The position numbers were made by a program, and so were the translations under genes. DNA of 64,000 bases from Strigamia acuminata. Lineage: Eukaryota; Arthropoda; Chilopoda; Geophilomorpha; Linotaeniidae. The notes below the pieces were generated by a model, which was not told the DNA's origin, ran no database searches, and saw nothing but the letters and a program-made list of their open reading frames with translations. Location of the stretch: positions 2,714,501-2,778,500 of the forward strand of contig OX442318.1 of assembly GCA_949358305.1 (NCBI GenBank). The letters run 5' to 3'. Positions 43,901 through 55,900 of this stretch are shown piece after piece (position 1 is the first letter of the stretch; every line of letters starts with the position of its first letter).

Positions 43901-46900
43901 TCTCACTTTCTCTATCGACACATCAGGCCTCCTCAGCACTTCACAATTAGTATTAATACTAGATTGTTATTGTTGTTGTAGGGCCCTTTCGGGAAGGCTA
44001 ACTCCGGTAATAGACATGTTAAATACATGAAATGGCCCCGTAACGTTAGCTTGCTGTTCTAAGGGACAGTTAGAGTTCGTACGGTGGCTTAATATAACGG
44101 TCCTATACAGTAAGACCTTGCTAGATGGAAGTGGGTCCCTCAGCTAACTGGCCTCAGTCCGCTGCAGGATGGTTGTTGTAATTGTCCTCTCAGGTCCCCA
44201 ATGTTCCGTGGCTGGTCCTTCCGTACGTTAAAGGTCGGTAAAGGGCCAATGTGCAGGTGACACGCCGGGTTGGTAGCCCGTGAGTAATATTTAAAAGATG
44301 TTGCGATAAATAACTACCTGGATCATGGTAATCCAACAGCGACGGCTGATTAATATTTACCCGGTGCTCGATCAAAGGATCCCGTCATCGTAAGGCATGC
44401 TGGCGGATGGAGGAGTCAAATCCTCCCGCGATGGTTCTCTTGACCGTCATGACGGTCCCCGCCCCATTGTACACTCCGGGTTGGTAGCCCGTGAACAGTA
44501 TTTCAAATACTGTGTTAAACAAACTACTCGGGTATTAGTAATCCTGTATTGGCAAGTCCATAGAAATGTTTACTCGGTGGTTGGTACCACCGATAACGAC
44601 TTGTCGTGAACAAACAAATACTCGGCGCCTGATCACGAGATCTTGTCGTCGTAAGGCATGCTGGCGGATGGAGCCTCAACAACTCCCGCGACGGTTCTCT
44701 CAACAGTCGTGACTGTCCCCGCCCAATTAATATTTATATAACAATAAATTGTTGTATTCCACTAATTACTTTATATTTATTTGATCTTGGAATAATCAAA
44801 CGAATATTCCCACCAATACGAAGGATTCTTCGTATTATTAGGTATTCGAGCTGCGGACCAAATACGTCTCCGTAGCGTTATTTGTGACGATACCGCAAGT
44901 CAGCCGTATCCCTTCGCCCGGATCCTCAACCAGTTGATGTCGCCCGTTTACACGCGCTCAGAACCCCTATCCATTGTTATTATGATTAATAAATATGTTT
45001 ATGTCACACAAAACCGTAAGTTATTTCCATTCGATTAGTTATTCATATCACACAGAATTCCGTAGCTTATCTGGGTTGGGTTGTTGTTAGATTTAACAAC
45101 GTCTTGTTTAAACCGATTTATCTCTCTTAACTGGCTAATAAATCAGCCAAAAGTAGAATCGTCACAAACTTCTGAAAAATCAGAAGTTGAGTATGTAAAT
45201 TGTTCAAAGTTAATTTTATTTGAAATTTCAATTACAAAAAAGTAGTTATTTTATTACTCAAATCATTTTAACAGCAAAATATTCATCACACTTCACTAAA
45301 AGGATTAAAATAACAAGGTGATGACTGGTTGGGCGGGGGGGGGGAGGGAGGTAGTGGGCGCCACCTCGAGGCAAAGCCTAACAAAAACATACAGTAAGTT
45401 TTATATTCGTGTCCACTTTGCATTAAATTCGTATAAAATTCGTGTCAAATACGTGTCAAATACGTGTCAAATTTGTTTATCTGGCATCGCGCCTGTTAAA
45501 AGCGCACCCCGCAACCCTTTCCGGCATCGCACCCATCAATGCACTCGAATATAACGTCATGACGTTGTATTCGAATACAACGTCATGACGTTATATTGGG
45601 AGTGACGTTATATTCGAAAAATCCCTAAAACTTTTGAAAACAGCGATTTCTGAAAAAACTTTAATATTACGTCATGACGTTATATTCGAGGGAAGACGGT
45701 AGTGTATGAATACTGTAAACAACAGTTGCTAGGTAAAAAGTAGTTTTAAGATCAAAGTTGAATTTTATCATTTGATATTGAATGATGTCATTTCATGACA
45801 TCAGAACTTTGTTCACCAATATGACTGTTTTCATGAAGACAATAATAGTTTGTAGTGGTGGTCCAGTGGTTAAGGCAATGGACTAGGTATCTTTCCACAC
45901 AGGTTCAAATCCTAGTGTGTGTGAAAATTTTTACTTTTATTTTTTAATTTCTTTAGCAGTAATTTTAATGTTTGTAATTTTATGTTTGTTTTTAGAAAAC
46001 TTTAATTGATTAATTTTAATTTTTTAACAAACACAAAATTACAAACATTAAAATTACTGCTAAAAAAAATTAAAAAATAAAAATAAAAAATTTCACACAC
46101 ACTAGGATTTGAACCTGTGTGGAAAGATACTGTATCTACCGTCTTCCCTCGAATATAACGTCATGACGTTATATTCAAGTTTTTTCAAAAATCGCTGTTT
46201 TCAAAAGGTTTAGCCATTTTTCAAATATAATGTCACTTCGAATATAACCTCATAACGTTGTATTCGAATACAACGGCATGACATTATATTCGAGTTATAT
46301 TTGAGAAGTGTTGCGGGGTGCGCTTTTTACAGGCGCGATGCCAGGAAGCATTGAATTGAAAATGAATTGAACCGAATCGGACACGAATTAGACCCGAATT
46401 GGACACGAATTGAAAACGTACTGTATATTTTGAACTTGAAATTTCAAATCAATTTTTTTTTTCAAAATTACATTACCAATTACTGATTTTTCAGAAATTT
46501 TACAAAAAATTTCTGATTTTTCAGAAGTTTTACAACAAAATTTCTGATTTCTTAGAAGTTTTGCAACAAAATTGTGATTTTTCAGAAGTTGTACTTAAAA
46601 AACACAATACGTCATGACGTTGTGTTCAAATACAAAGTCAGGTGTCGTTGTATTCGAACACAACGTCATGACGTTATATTCGAGGGAAGACGGTAGTTCA
46701 TTGCCTTAACCACTGGACCACCACTACAAACGATTATTGTCTTCATGAAGACAGTCAGATTGGTGAACAAAGTTCTGATGTCATGACATCATTGAATCTC
46801 AAATGATGAAATGACATCATTCAATATCAAATGATGAAATGACATCATTCAATATCAAATGATAAAATTCAACTTTGATCTTGGAACTACTTTTTACCTA

Positions 46901-49900
46901 GCAACTGTTGTTTACAGTATTCATACACTAGGCCTGATTGCTCAGATTGGATGTATACACAGACAAAATAGTGCCAACTTTGGGCTCATTGTTTGCATTG
47001 TTGGCTGTTTATGGAATGAAATTATTTTAAGGTCTCATTCAGCATGATATAACAATCCTTCACGTTTAATATTACAACAATCTGTGAGTGTCTTATACAT
47101 GTGCTCCCCTTGTTAGATTGACTAAATACTGATTACAGGCATCTTTGGAATGAACAGTGTATCATTCAGTGTGAAATTTCGATTGCAGCCAATCAAATGA
47201 AATGACTGCATTCTACTGTACCATGCAATAATTTAGTGGCATTAATTTTCTGTGATTTGCATAGTGCTCTCCACTCTCCTTCCAAACACATGGTAAGAAA
47301 CAGGGTTGAATGGGATTATTGAGGAATGGGATAATGTCATAGATCACGTAATAAGATTATTTATATAAGTTGTGTGCGATTTTAAAATTTCAATTGCTTA
47401 CATTGACATACTTATATCGTCCGCCTGCCACGTACTGCACATACTTTACATTAAGCTCTCTAGAGTCCTTCCATAATCTCATTGAATCGTTTACGTATTG
47501 AGATTTAGGGTGGAGTAAGTCAAAGAGTTGATAATTAGAGCAATCTGCATATAGTTCTTTTGCTAACTTATCCGTATCCCAATCTATTTTATAGTTACCG
47601 AAACAAGTGACAATAAGTGGAAACTGGATATTGTCATCTCTCACGAGACTAACAGTTTTGACAAGTCGAAAATCAAAATATGTAGCAATTTGATTGTAAA
47701 CATTGTAAAACGACATGAGGATCAGAATTAGGAAAACTGAGTTTTTCAGTTTCTGCTGCAGGGACGATTTTTTTTGCATTTTCAGATTTTTTTCAAGAAT
47801 TGTTTGAATTTTGTATTTCCGTGTGGAATGCACCTTTGTCATTTTTCTGAACTTTGTAAAGGGCATTTTGCAGCCGTGAACAAAGATTTGGACGAGTGTT
47901 AAGCAAGACATTCCGAAATAGAGTCCAACATTTCCACCAATGTCGCACAGTAAAGAGATGATGTCATAGGAAAGATGTTCTTGCAAGGTTCGGACATGAT
48001 TATTGACAACGATAACTTCCAGAGCAGACTGAGACTGAGAACTTTCCAAACTGTCATATCTTATGCTTAGTTTTGTCACTTCGCATAAATCGGCACATTT
48101 GCAATGATTTATAAGTCTTGTTGAACGGATAAAATTTGACCACATTTTATATTGCTGTCTTAGGTAAGTGGCATTGCATTCCGGTAGGTCCGTCGTTTCG
48201 TAAAATGGAGATCTAAAAAATAAGTTGGTTGTTGACAAATTGAAAATTGATACATAAATGTGGGGTTCACAGGACAGTACAGTAGCTGTATTTGAAAAGT
48301 GAGTTTAAAATTTAAGTTGTTGCAGTTGCAGTTGTTTTACTGCGTAAATAGTGTGCGCATGCCCACATACTGAAAGCAGACTATCAGCCAACATTCGGCT
48401 GAGCAGTTTAAAAATACTGACTACCACTACCAGTAGTCTGAAAGACTTTTCGAATGCAGCTATTGAAACTTGTGTTGTCCACTTCAATTTCAACGTTCAC
48501 ATGATTAAGGGACCACCAGAAAAGTGCTACCACGACCACTTATTAATTGCCAAAAGAGGATGGCAAGCTACTTTATATCGCAGAACTATGCAGACATTTT
48601 GGGTTCCTAAATGTCTATGATTCTTTTCTTTACTCTAACCAACCACAAGTTGGGCCCTTCTCCCATCAGCCGAGCCATTTCACTGGTGTAGTGATACAAA
48701 AAAATAGACCTAAACACCAGAATTGCATTACAATGTACAGACATTGTAATCGATTACCGGTACCTATTGTTAGGAAATTGTTTGCTTTCCTGACAAAGCA
48801 ACCAATAAACTAAACAAACATGTATCTTGAAATAAAAACAGCATAATACTTTATTTTAGTAATGGAAAAAACATTTGATTATAAAATAGAAATAGAATTT
48901 CATCATTTTAATCATTATAATAATCCAAAAAATAAAGAATAAAAAATACTACTTTTCTTGGTGGCAGTACAGTAGGAGTGGTGAGGCTCGCCCAATGGGA
49001 GAAGGGCCCAACTTGTAGTTGGTTAGAGTATACCAGCAATGTTTTCTGAACAGCTCTTTAGTTGGTTAAAATTACACTTGCACGCCTGTTGAAATGTGTA
49101 GTTATTTTCTACACAGGCAACCTTTTTGTTACTTTATTTATTTGTTCATTCATTAATTCAATATTGTGTCACATATTGTGTCAGTTAAACAATTTTGCTA
49201 TTCGGGGTGGAATTATTGGATTTTGCAGTTCACGCTGAAGGGGTTCCCGAATTCCAAAATAGAAATTTTCTAACTAAATATTTTCATTTTTCATTTTTCA
49301 CTTAGGGACCGCCCATAAATTACGTAACGCTAATTTTTTATTTTTAGATTTTCCCTGCCCCTGTAACAAGGTCGTAACAAATTCACAAACCCCCCTAGAA
49401 TATTACGTAACAAAAGTAACCACCTTCCCCCCCCTCAAATTTTGATGTACTGTATATTAAATAAAAATTTAGTATTTTTCAATTTTTTTTTAAAATGACT
49501 ATTTTTAAAATTTTATACATTTTCACACTTACATTTTTGTTAATAATTGTTAAAATGAATATTTTGACTTTAAACTTCATCTTCCCAAGGAAAAAAAGGA
49601 ATAATACATCATGAAGCAATTATTTAAGTTAAATTTTCAAATTTTCAATAAGTTACGTAACATTATTGCAAACTCCCCCTCCCCCGTCGTAACAAGCCAT
49701 AACAAAATTTGAAACCCCCTCGCGCCCTAAGGCGTTACGTAATTTATGGCCGGCCCCTTAAAGGAAAATAAAAATTCGGGAACTGGTCATAAAATGTATC
49801 ACAATTTGTAAATTTTGCTCAGAGTAATTTTACGGAATGATGTGTTATTAAAACACGTGTACCTGCACTTTATTTTTTTCAGGAGACAAGGATGTACGCA

Positions 49901-52900
49901 GCCAACTAAATTGTTGTCGCATGGATTTCGTTTTGTGTTGATAAATTTATACTGAAACAAATTAAGATTGTAAATGTTACTAAAATTTTGGAGAATTTAC
50001 ACACGATAAGATTAGTTGTATTTAATTTCATGGCATTTATACTCTTTCCGCACTCAAGAGGAGCCCTGGAAGCTGGGCTCCCATTGGCCCTATTTAATTA
50101 CTCAGAACTGCAGTTGAACTACTGCTACTAGGAAAAGTAGTTCCTTAGGATTTTTAGTCTATTCGTGAATAATTATGGTTGAAATGATGTACATTGATTG
50201 TTATTATATAATAAAATGTTTTTTCTATCTTTAAAATAAAGTTTTATGTTTTTTTTAGTTAAAACGAATTTCTTTTTATTTTATTGCTTGCTGTGTCTGG
50301 AGAGCACATGTTATTTTAGCCGATCTATTACAATGTCTGTACGCCATCACAAGTCTGGTGTTTTGGGTCTTCTTTTTGTATCAGTACTCAAGTGAAATGG
50401 CTTGGCCAATGGGAGCCCAGCTTCCAGGGCTCCTCTTGAGTGCGGAAAGAGTATAGTGTTAAAATCAGTGAACGTTAATTTTTGTTTTAGTTAAATTAGA
50501 CAAGTTGCTTGTGTTATTTAGCTTGAGAATGACTACCGGTACCGGTAGTTGGACATTGGACATTGTGAGCTTGAAGTCAGGGCATGCAGATACACCGACC
50601 AAACTGATGTGGTTTCAAAACCAGGTGGCTCTAAAATACATCTCACTTCAATTTACGGGGGACAGATCATAAAGTTCAGCACATAGTGTAAAAAAGGAAG
50701 GATTTTCTTTTGGGTGTGTGGATGGATTGGCAACCATTTTCAAATTTCTTTTTCATGTCACTTTTACCAGGTTTATTGTGTTCGTGCTTTTACGATGTAA
50801 ATTTGACAGCTATACAGGGTGAGCCAGAGAGACCTGATGATTTTTATAATGTAATAACTCTGTAACCGATTAAAATGTTTATTTAAAACTAAAAGCATTA
50901 CACAGAGTTTGGAATGCCATCTTTATGTCTGGAAAATTATATTACTCAGATGCCTTCCTTTGCTCCGCTTTAACATTTCCAAACTGCTTTTCAGATTTTC
51001 CATTGCACATTGTAGCATTTGTTCTGGAATTGCAGAAATTTCGCCCCCTACATGTTGATTATTGAGGTATTGCTTCCCCCAACAAACACTACTCTAGTCA
51101 AAATGGTGACTGAAAAATAAGCATATAAAATTCGTCAGATTTCTCTGGCTCGTTGGGTTTTGTTATTTCATTGAAGGTATACTACAAGTATTGTGTGTTC
51201 AATTGATAAATTATTCTTACCTTTTGCACATTCGCCATAGCAATGGTACTAAGATATCGCTTTAAAGAGTTGTACCTGTAATCTGGATAATTTTTTATTA
51301 TGTCAATTCTAACATCACCTTCATATGTAAGATGCGCTACTGGCGACGAATGTATTAATACCTTTAAATTTAGAGAAAAAATAGAACACTTTTAATTGGA
51401 TTTGAAATTTACAATTATTTACAGGTGCCATTGTGAGGCCATGCGATGACCTCACGTCTCGGCGACGACCTTGCGCCTGGGGCGAACACCTGCCACGCGG
51501 CGCACCTGTCGGTACTATTGATGACATCAGACCAGGCCGACCAATTACAGAAGCTGTTACACTTTTATTTCGTGATTTCGTTTTGTTTACGTTTTATTTG
51601 TAAAAGCCTGATTAAAACAGTTTGTGCACAATTTCCAACTCGAAAGGTTGTTTATTATTTTGTCAGCAGCTCTCTCATGACTAACATGGCGCAGTCGACA
51701 GCTTAGGACTTGGCGGACGTTTGAACGTCGTCGCTGCGTGAGAGAGCTCGTCGGATTTCGTTCGTTTGGCGGTCGGGAGGAAACCCGTATCGCTGCCGAA
51801 GAGGAGAACGTTGTGTGTGCGTGTGCGACGAAGGAAAACTCGGGACATAAAATGGCGGACATGAAAGATGTTTTTACCTCAACTAGCGAGCTGGTTTTGG
51901 ACCTTTTAACGTGTGATAACATTCGCGACGAATGCTTGCTGCGCGGAATTGATGTAAGCAATTGTAAAAAGAAAAATGATTTTTTGGCCACTCTTTTGGC
52001 AGATAACGTGGCAAAAGATGCAGCCAAGGTCAAGCCTGGGTCAACTCAGACGGCCATCGTGTCAACCGCAACGGGACTCGCGGGACAGATTAAAGTGCAG
52101 CACGAGGTAGACACGACGAAGGGAGTGCCCGTGTTCAAGGGGAAACGCGACGAGAATGTCGAACATTTCATCGAGTGCGTCGAGCGTGCGGCCACATTGG
52201 GAAAATTTACAGAGCACGCAAAAATTGCGGTGGCAAATGGACAACTGAAGGAGGAAGCTCTATACTGGTATGATATTTTTGGAAAAAAATTCGTTCTGTG
52301 GTCGGAGTGGGCGGCGTCGATTAGAGACTATTTCCTGGACGTCGACACCTACGACAGGTGGAGGCAGCGAATTGCCGCAAGAAAGCAGCTGGATAACGAG
52401 CCCCTCGCCACATATTTTGCCGCAAAAATTGCATTGATTGAAACAACAAAGAAGGCGTTCAGCTTCTCGAGGGATGACACGATAAATGTCACAATAGAGG
52501 GAGTTCGCGATTTACATACGCGTGATTTGTTTCGCATGTCGAAATTTGATTCTTTTATTGAATTAATTAGGAAGGGACGCGAGATTGACCGGAATAGAGA
52601 GGCCAGCAGATCACCGCCAAGGACAACACCAAAAGAGATTGCGAAGCCAAAGACTGAGGCAAGGATAAGGACACCACGCGATGACACGTCATACAAGAAA
52701 GGCATGGACATGTCAAAAATGCAATGTTGGCGCTGCAATGAGATGGGTCATTGCTCATTTGATTGTCCGAAAGCAAAGAAGCTCGAACAGACGGAGGGAG
52801 ACGCAAAGCAACAACCGAGGGAGGCCCAGAAAAAGAAGATCAACATCTGCATGGTCAAAACGAAGTGTCCGGAGTCGAATCTCGTGGTGGTCGACTGTCA

Positions 52901-55900
52901 GTCGGCGGAACTCGGGGGACAGGTGGAGGCCCTGATCGATTGTGGGGCTAATTGCTCGACCGTGGACCAAGTTTTCGTCGACGACAGTGTCGAAATCCGA
53001 CCCAACTTGGAAAAAGAGTATTTTAAAACGGCAAACGGCGACAAGCAGGTTCTAGGACACGTGGATTTAAACGTACAGATTGGGAAGATGAGGACCAGGA
53101 TCAGCGACGTCGCCGTGGTCCAGGACTCCCCTTTCCCGTTGGTCATAGGGATGGACTGGCGCAAGCAGGCCGGTCTGGCGTGGATGATTACCGGCGACGG
53201 GGACGTGACATTTTTTAAGGAGATCACGGGGCCAACATCGACTGTCAGCTGTGTCGTGCGGGCCTCACACCAGGTTTCGGCGGAGGATCGCGCGTTCGGG
53301 GAGGAAGTCGACGCGCTCGTGGGCGCGGTGGACGCCGATGTGGCGGCAACGGAAAGAGAGCGGCTCCGACGCGTTTTATGGACAAATAGGGAGGCTTTTA
53401 GCGAACAGGACGAGTTGGGGGAGTGCGTGGGCGAGGAGTGTGAAATCCGCCTGCGACACGACAACCCAATTAAGACCAAGCCGAGGAAATTTTCACCCGC
53501 AGACGAGAAGGCGTGCAACGAGACAATTGCGCTTTGGCTAAGGCTGGGTATTTGTCGACCTTCAACGTCGCAGTACAACTTTCCATTGTGGTTCGTGAAG
53601 CAGGGCGAGAACAAGCAGAAGCTGCGACCGGTGCTTGACCTGAGGCGACTAAATGAAATCGTGGACGTATCGATGTATCGTATGCCAACCATCGACGAGA
53701 CAATTGAATTCCTGTTGGCCGACCAGCCGATTTATTTCAACGTGGGAGACGTCGCAATGGCTTTTTACCATGTGCGACTGCGCAGCGGCGATTGCCACAA
53801 AATAGCATTTTTGACACCGGACGGACTAATGGAACTGACAAGGATGCCGATGGGACTGAAGATCTCACCTTTTAAGATGCAGGAAATCATGGATAAGCTG
53901 TGTAAGCGAGTGGAACGTACGGCCGCATATGTCGACGACGTCGGCCAAGCTAGTCGAATCGTGAACGAATTAATTTCGAGATGGGAGAAGTTTTTGGAGG
54001 AACTAATAAGAAAGGGCCTTCGCGTTCGTCTATCAAAGTGTCAGCTGTTACGAAAGGAGGTGAGCTTCCTCGGATATACCGTGTCGAGGCAGGGGAAGAA
54101 GCCGGACCCGGCGCGCATGCAAGCCATCGATCGGTTTCAGCGCTTTCGCAACGCAAGAGACGTTCGGGCGTTTTTGGGGTTTGCGGGCTATCATCGCCGA
54201 TTCGTGAGGGGATTTGCCGCGAAGGCGAAGATATTACAGGCGTTGACTAAGAAGGATGCACGCTTCGTATGGACGGAGGCGCATCAGGAGGCCGTCGAGG
54301 CGATAAAGAAGGAATTAAAGGCGTGCGAGTGGTTGGCCCATTTTCGGAGCGACGCCGAGACATGCGTGAGCGTGGACGCCAGTTACGACGGCTTGGGCGC
54401 TACTTTACAACAGCGGCAGGAGGGCGAGTGGGTGACCATCGCCTACGCTTCCAGGGGAATACCGGAGTCGTATAGGACGGCACACTCCAACGAGCTCGAA
54501 TGCCTGGCGGTCCACTGGGCTATCACAGAAAAATTCCGGACGTATTTGTTGGGGACCAAGTTCATTTTGTTTACCGACAATTGGGCGGTGGCCCATATGC
54601 TGGCAAAGACAGATCTGAATAGGAAATATGCACGATGGATACTCGACCTGCAGGAGTTTGACTTTAATATGAAGCATAAAAAGGGAAAGGAGAACGAAAT
54701 TCCCGATGCACTTTCGCGCGCAATCGAGTCGGGAGCGGCGGTTGCTTTGGCGACGATTAGGTTACGAGACGGGACATTGAGGGAGGAGCAGATAAACGAT
54801 GCCTTCTGCAGAGACAAAATGGATCATCTCCCGACGGAGTTTGAGGTGGTCGACGGACTCCTCCTCCATGTGGAGACACGAAGGGGCAAGAAACATTCAC
54901 AGATCGTGGTACCAAAGAACATGACGGACAGACTAACGAAGGCAGTGCACGAGTCATGCGGACATGCCGACGCGTTTAGAACGCTTTCGAGGTTAAAGAG
55001 ACGACACTGGTGGAAGGGGATGCGAGGATGCGTGGAGGGCTTTGTGCGCGGATGTCAGAAGTGCCAGCGCCAGAATCATCGGACGGCAAAGCCATTTGGG
55101 CTCCGTACCCGTGCAGCGGGGGAAACTTGTTCGTGTTGGCGGCGATCGATTTGTTTTCGAGATTCGTCGTGGCGGTGCCAGTCCGCAATACGAAGGCAGC
55201 AACATCGGTGGAAAAGGTTAGAACCGATATTTTTGGGCGTTTTGGGCCCGCAAGGAAGATCATTACCGACGCCGGCACCTCATTTATTGCTAAAGAGTTC
55301 GTGGAATTCGCGGAAGGCGAGGGAGCGGAGGTGGAGGTTTGCCCACCATACCACCACGCCTCTAACGGACTAATCGAGAGGACAATTCAAACTATCGTCC
55401 AGAAGTTGCGCAAGGCCGAGGGCGGCTTGGAGAGGTGGGCGAAGAATTTACCCGACCAGGTGTGGGCAATAAATAATACAGTGCAGTCGTCGTCGCGGAT
55501 CTCGCCGTTCGAAATGGTGCATGGATATGTGCCGGACTTTAAAGAGGAGCTGGCGGCGATTGAGGACGAGGACTTGACCGAGGGACTGGAGAGACTCTGG
55601 GGAGAGAGAGAAGAGGCGGTCAGAAATTTGGAGGAGGCGGGTAGGACGCAGAAGGACCGTTTCGACCGAAATCGGGCACCATCCAGTATGCGGGTGGGAG
55701 ACAGAGTGCTGTTTACCAAGGGTCATCGAAAAAGAAAGTTTGACGCCCTGTATGAGGGCCCATACACGATTGTGGAACGCTTGGCGACCGAGGTCTTTTT
55801 GCTGGCAGGGGACGACGGACGCACTTGGAAAGCGCACGGGGCACAACTCAAGAGGTTCCAACGGGAAGAGGCCGTGATGGGGACCATCACTACCCCCGGG

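Larger units (their letters stand above)
42690..47111. mobile_element. Large foldback element with nested insertions (channel intron between exons 6 and 7)
   Basis: The ends AAGGGGAGCACATGTATAAG (left) and its reverse complement (right) begin two long inverted arms that meet in a hairpin near 46000-46080. The left arm is interrupted by a MITE at 42814-43360 and by a TA-flanked element at 43433-45699; the right arm by a TA-flanked element at 46138-46693. Removing these would leave arms of about 1 kb. Each arm carries a tRNA-like box pair. No transposase is seen. Confidence 0.8.

Noticed and set aside
45855-45927. A functional tRNA gene
   Set aside because: A- and B-box-like sequences are present, but the acceptor and T stems do not pair properly and the sequence belongs to the foldback arms.
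37974-48212. Reading the channel locus as two ordinary separate DEG/ENaC genes
   Set aside because: There is no stop after TM2 of the first unit and no separate start is needed; the exon is open throughout and all intron phases fit one transcript. Kept as the alternative to test.
52349-53703. Several minus-strand ORFs opposite the gypsy coding region
   Set aside because: Antisense shadows of gag-pol; the plus strand carries all the conserved motifs.
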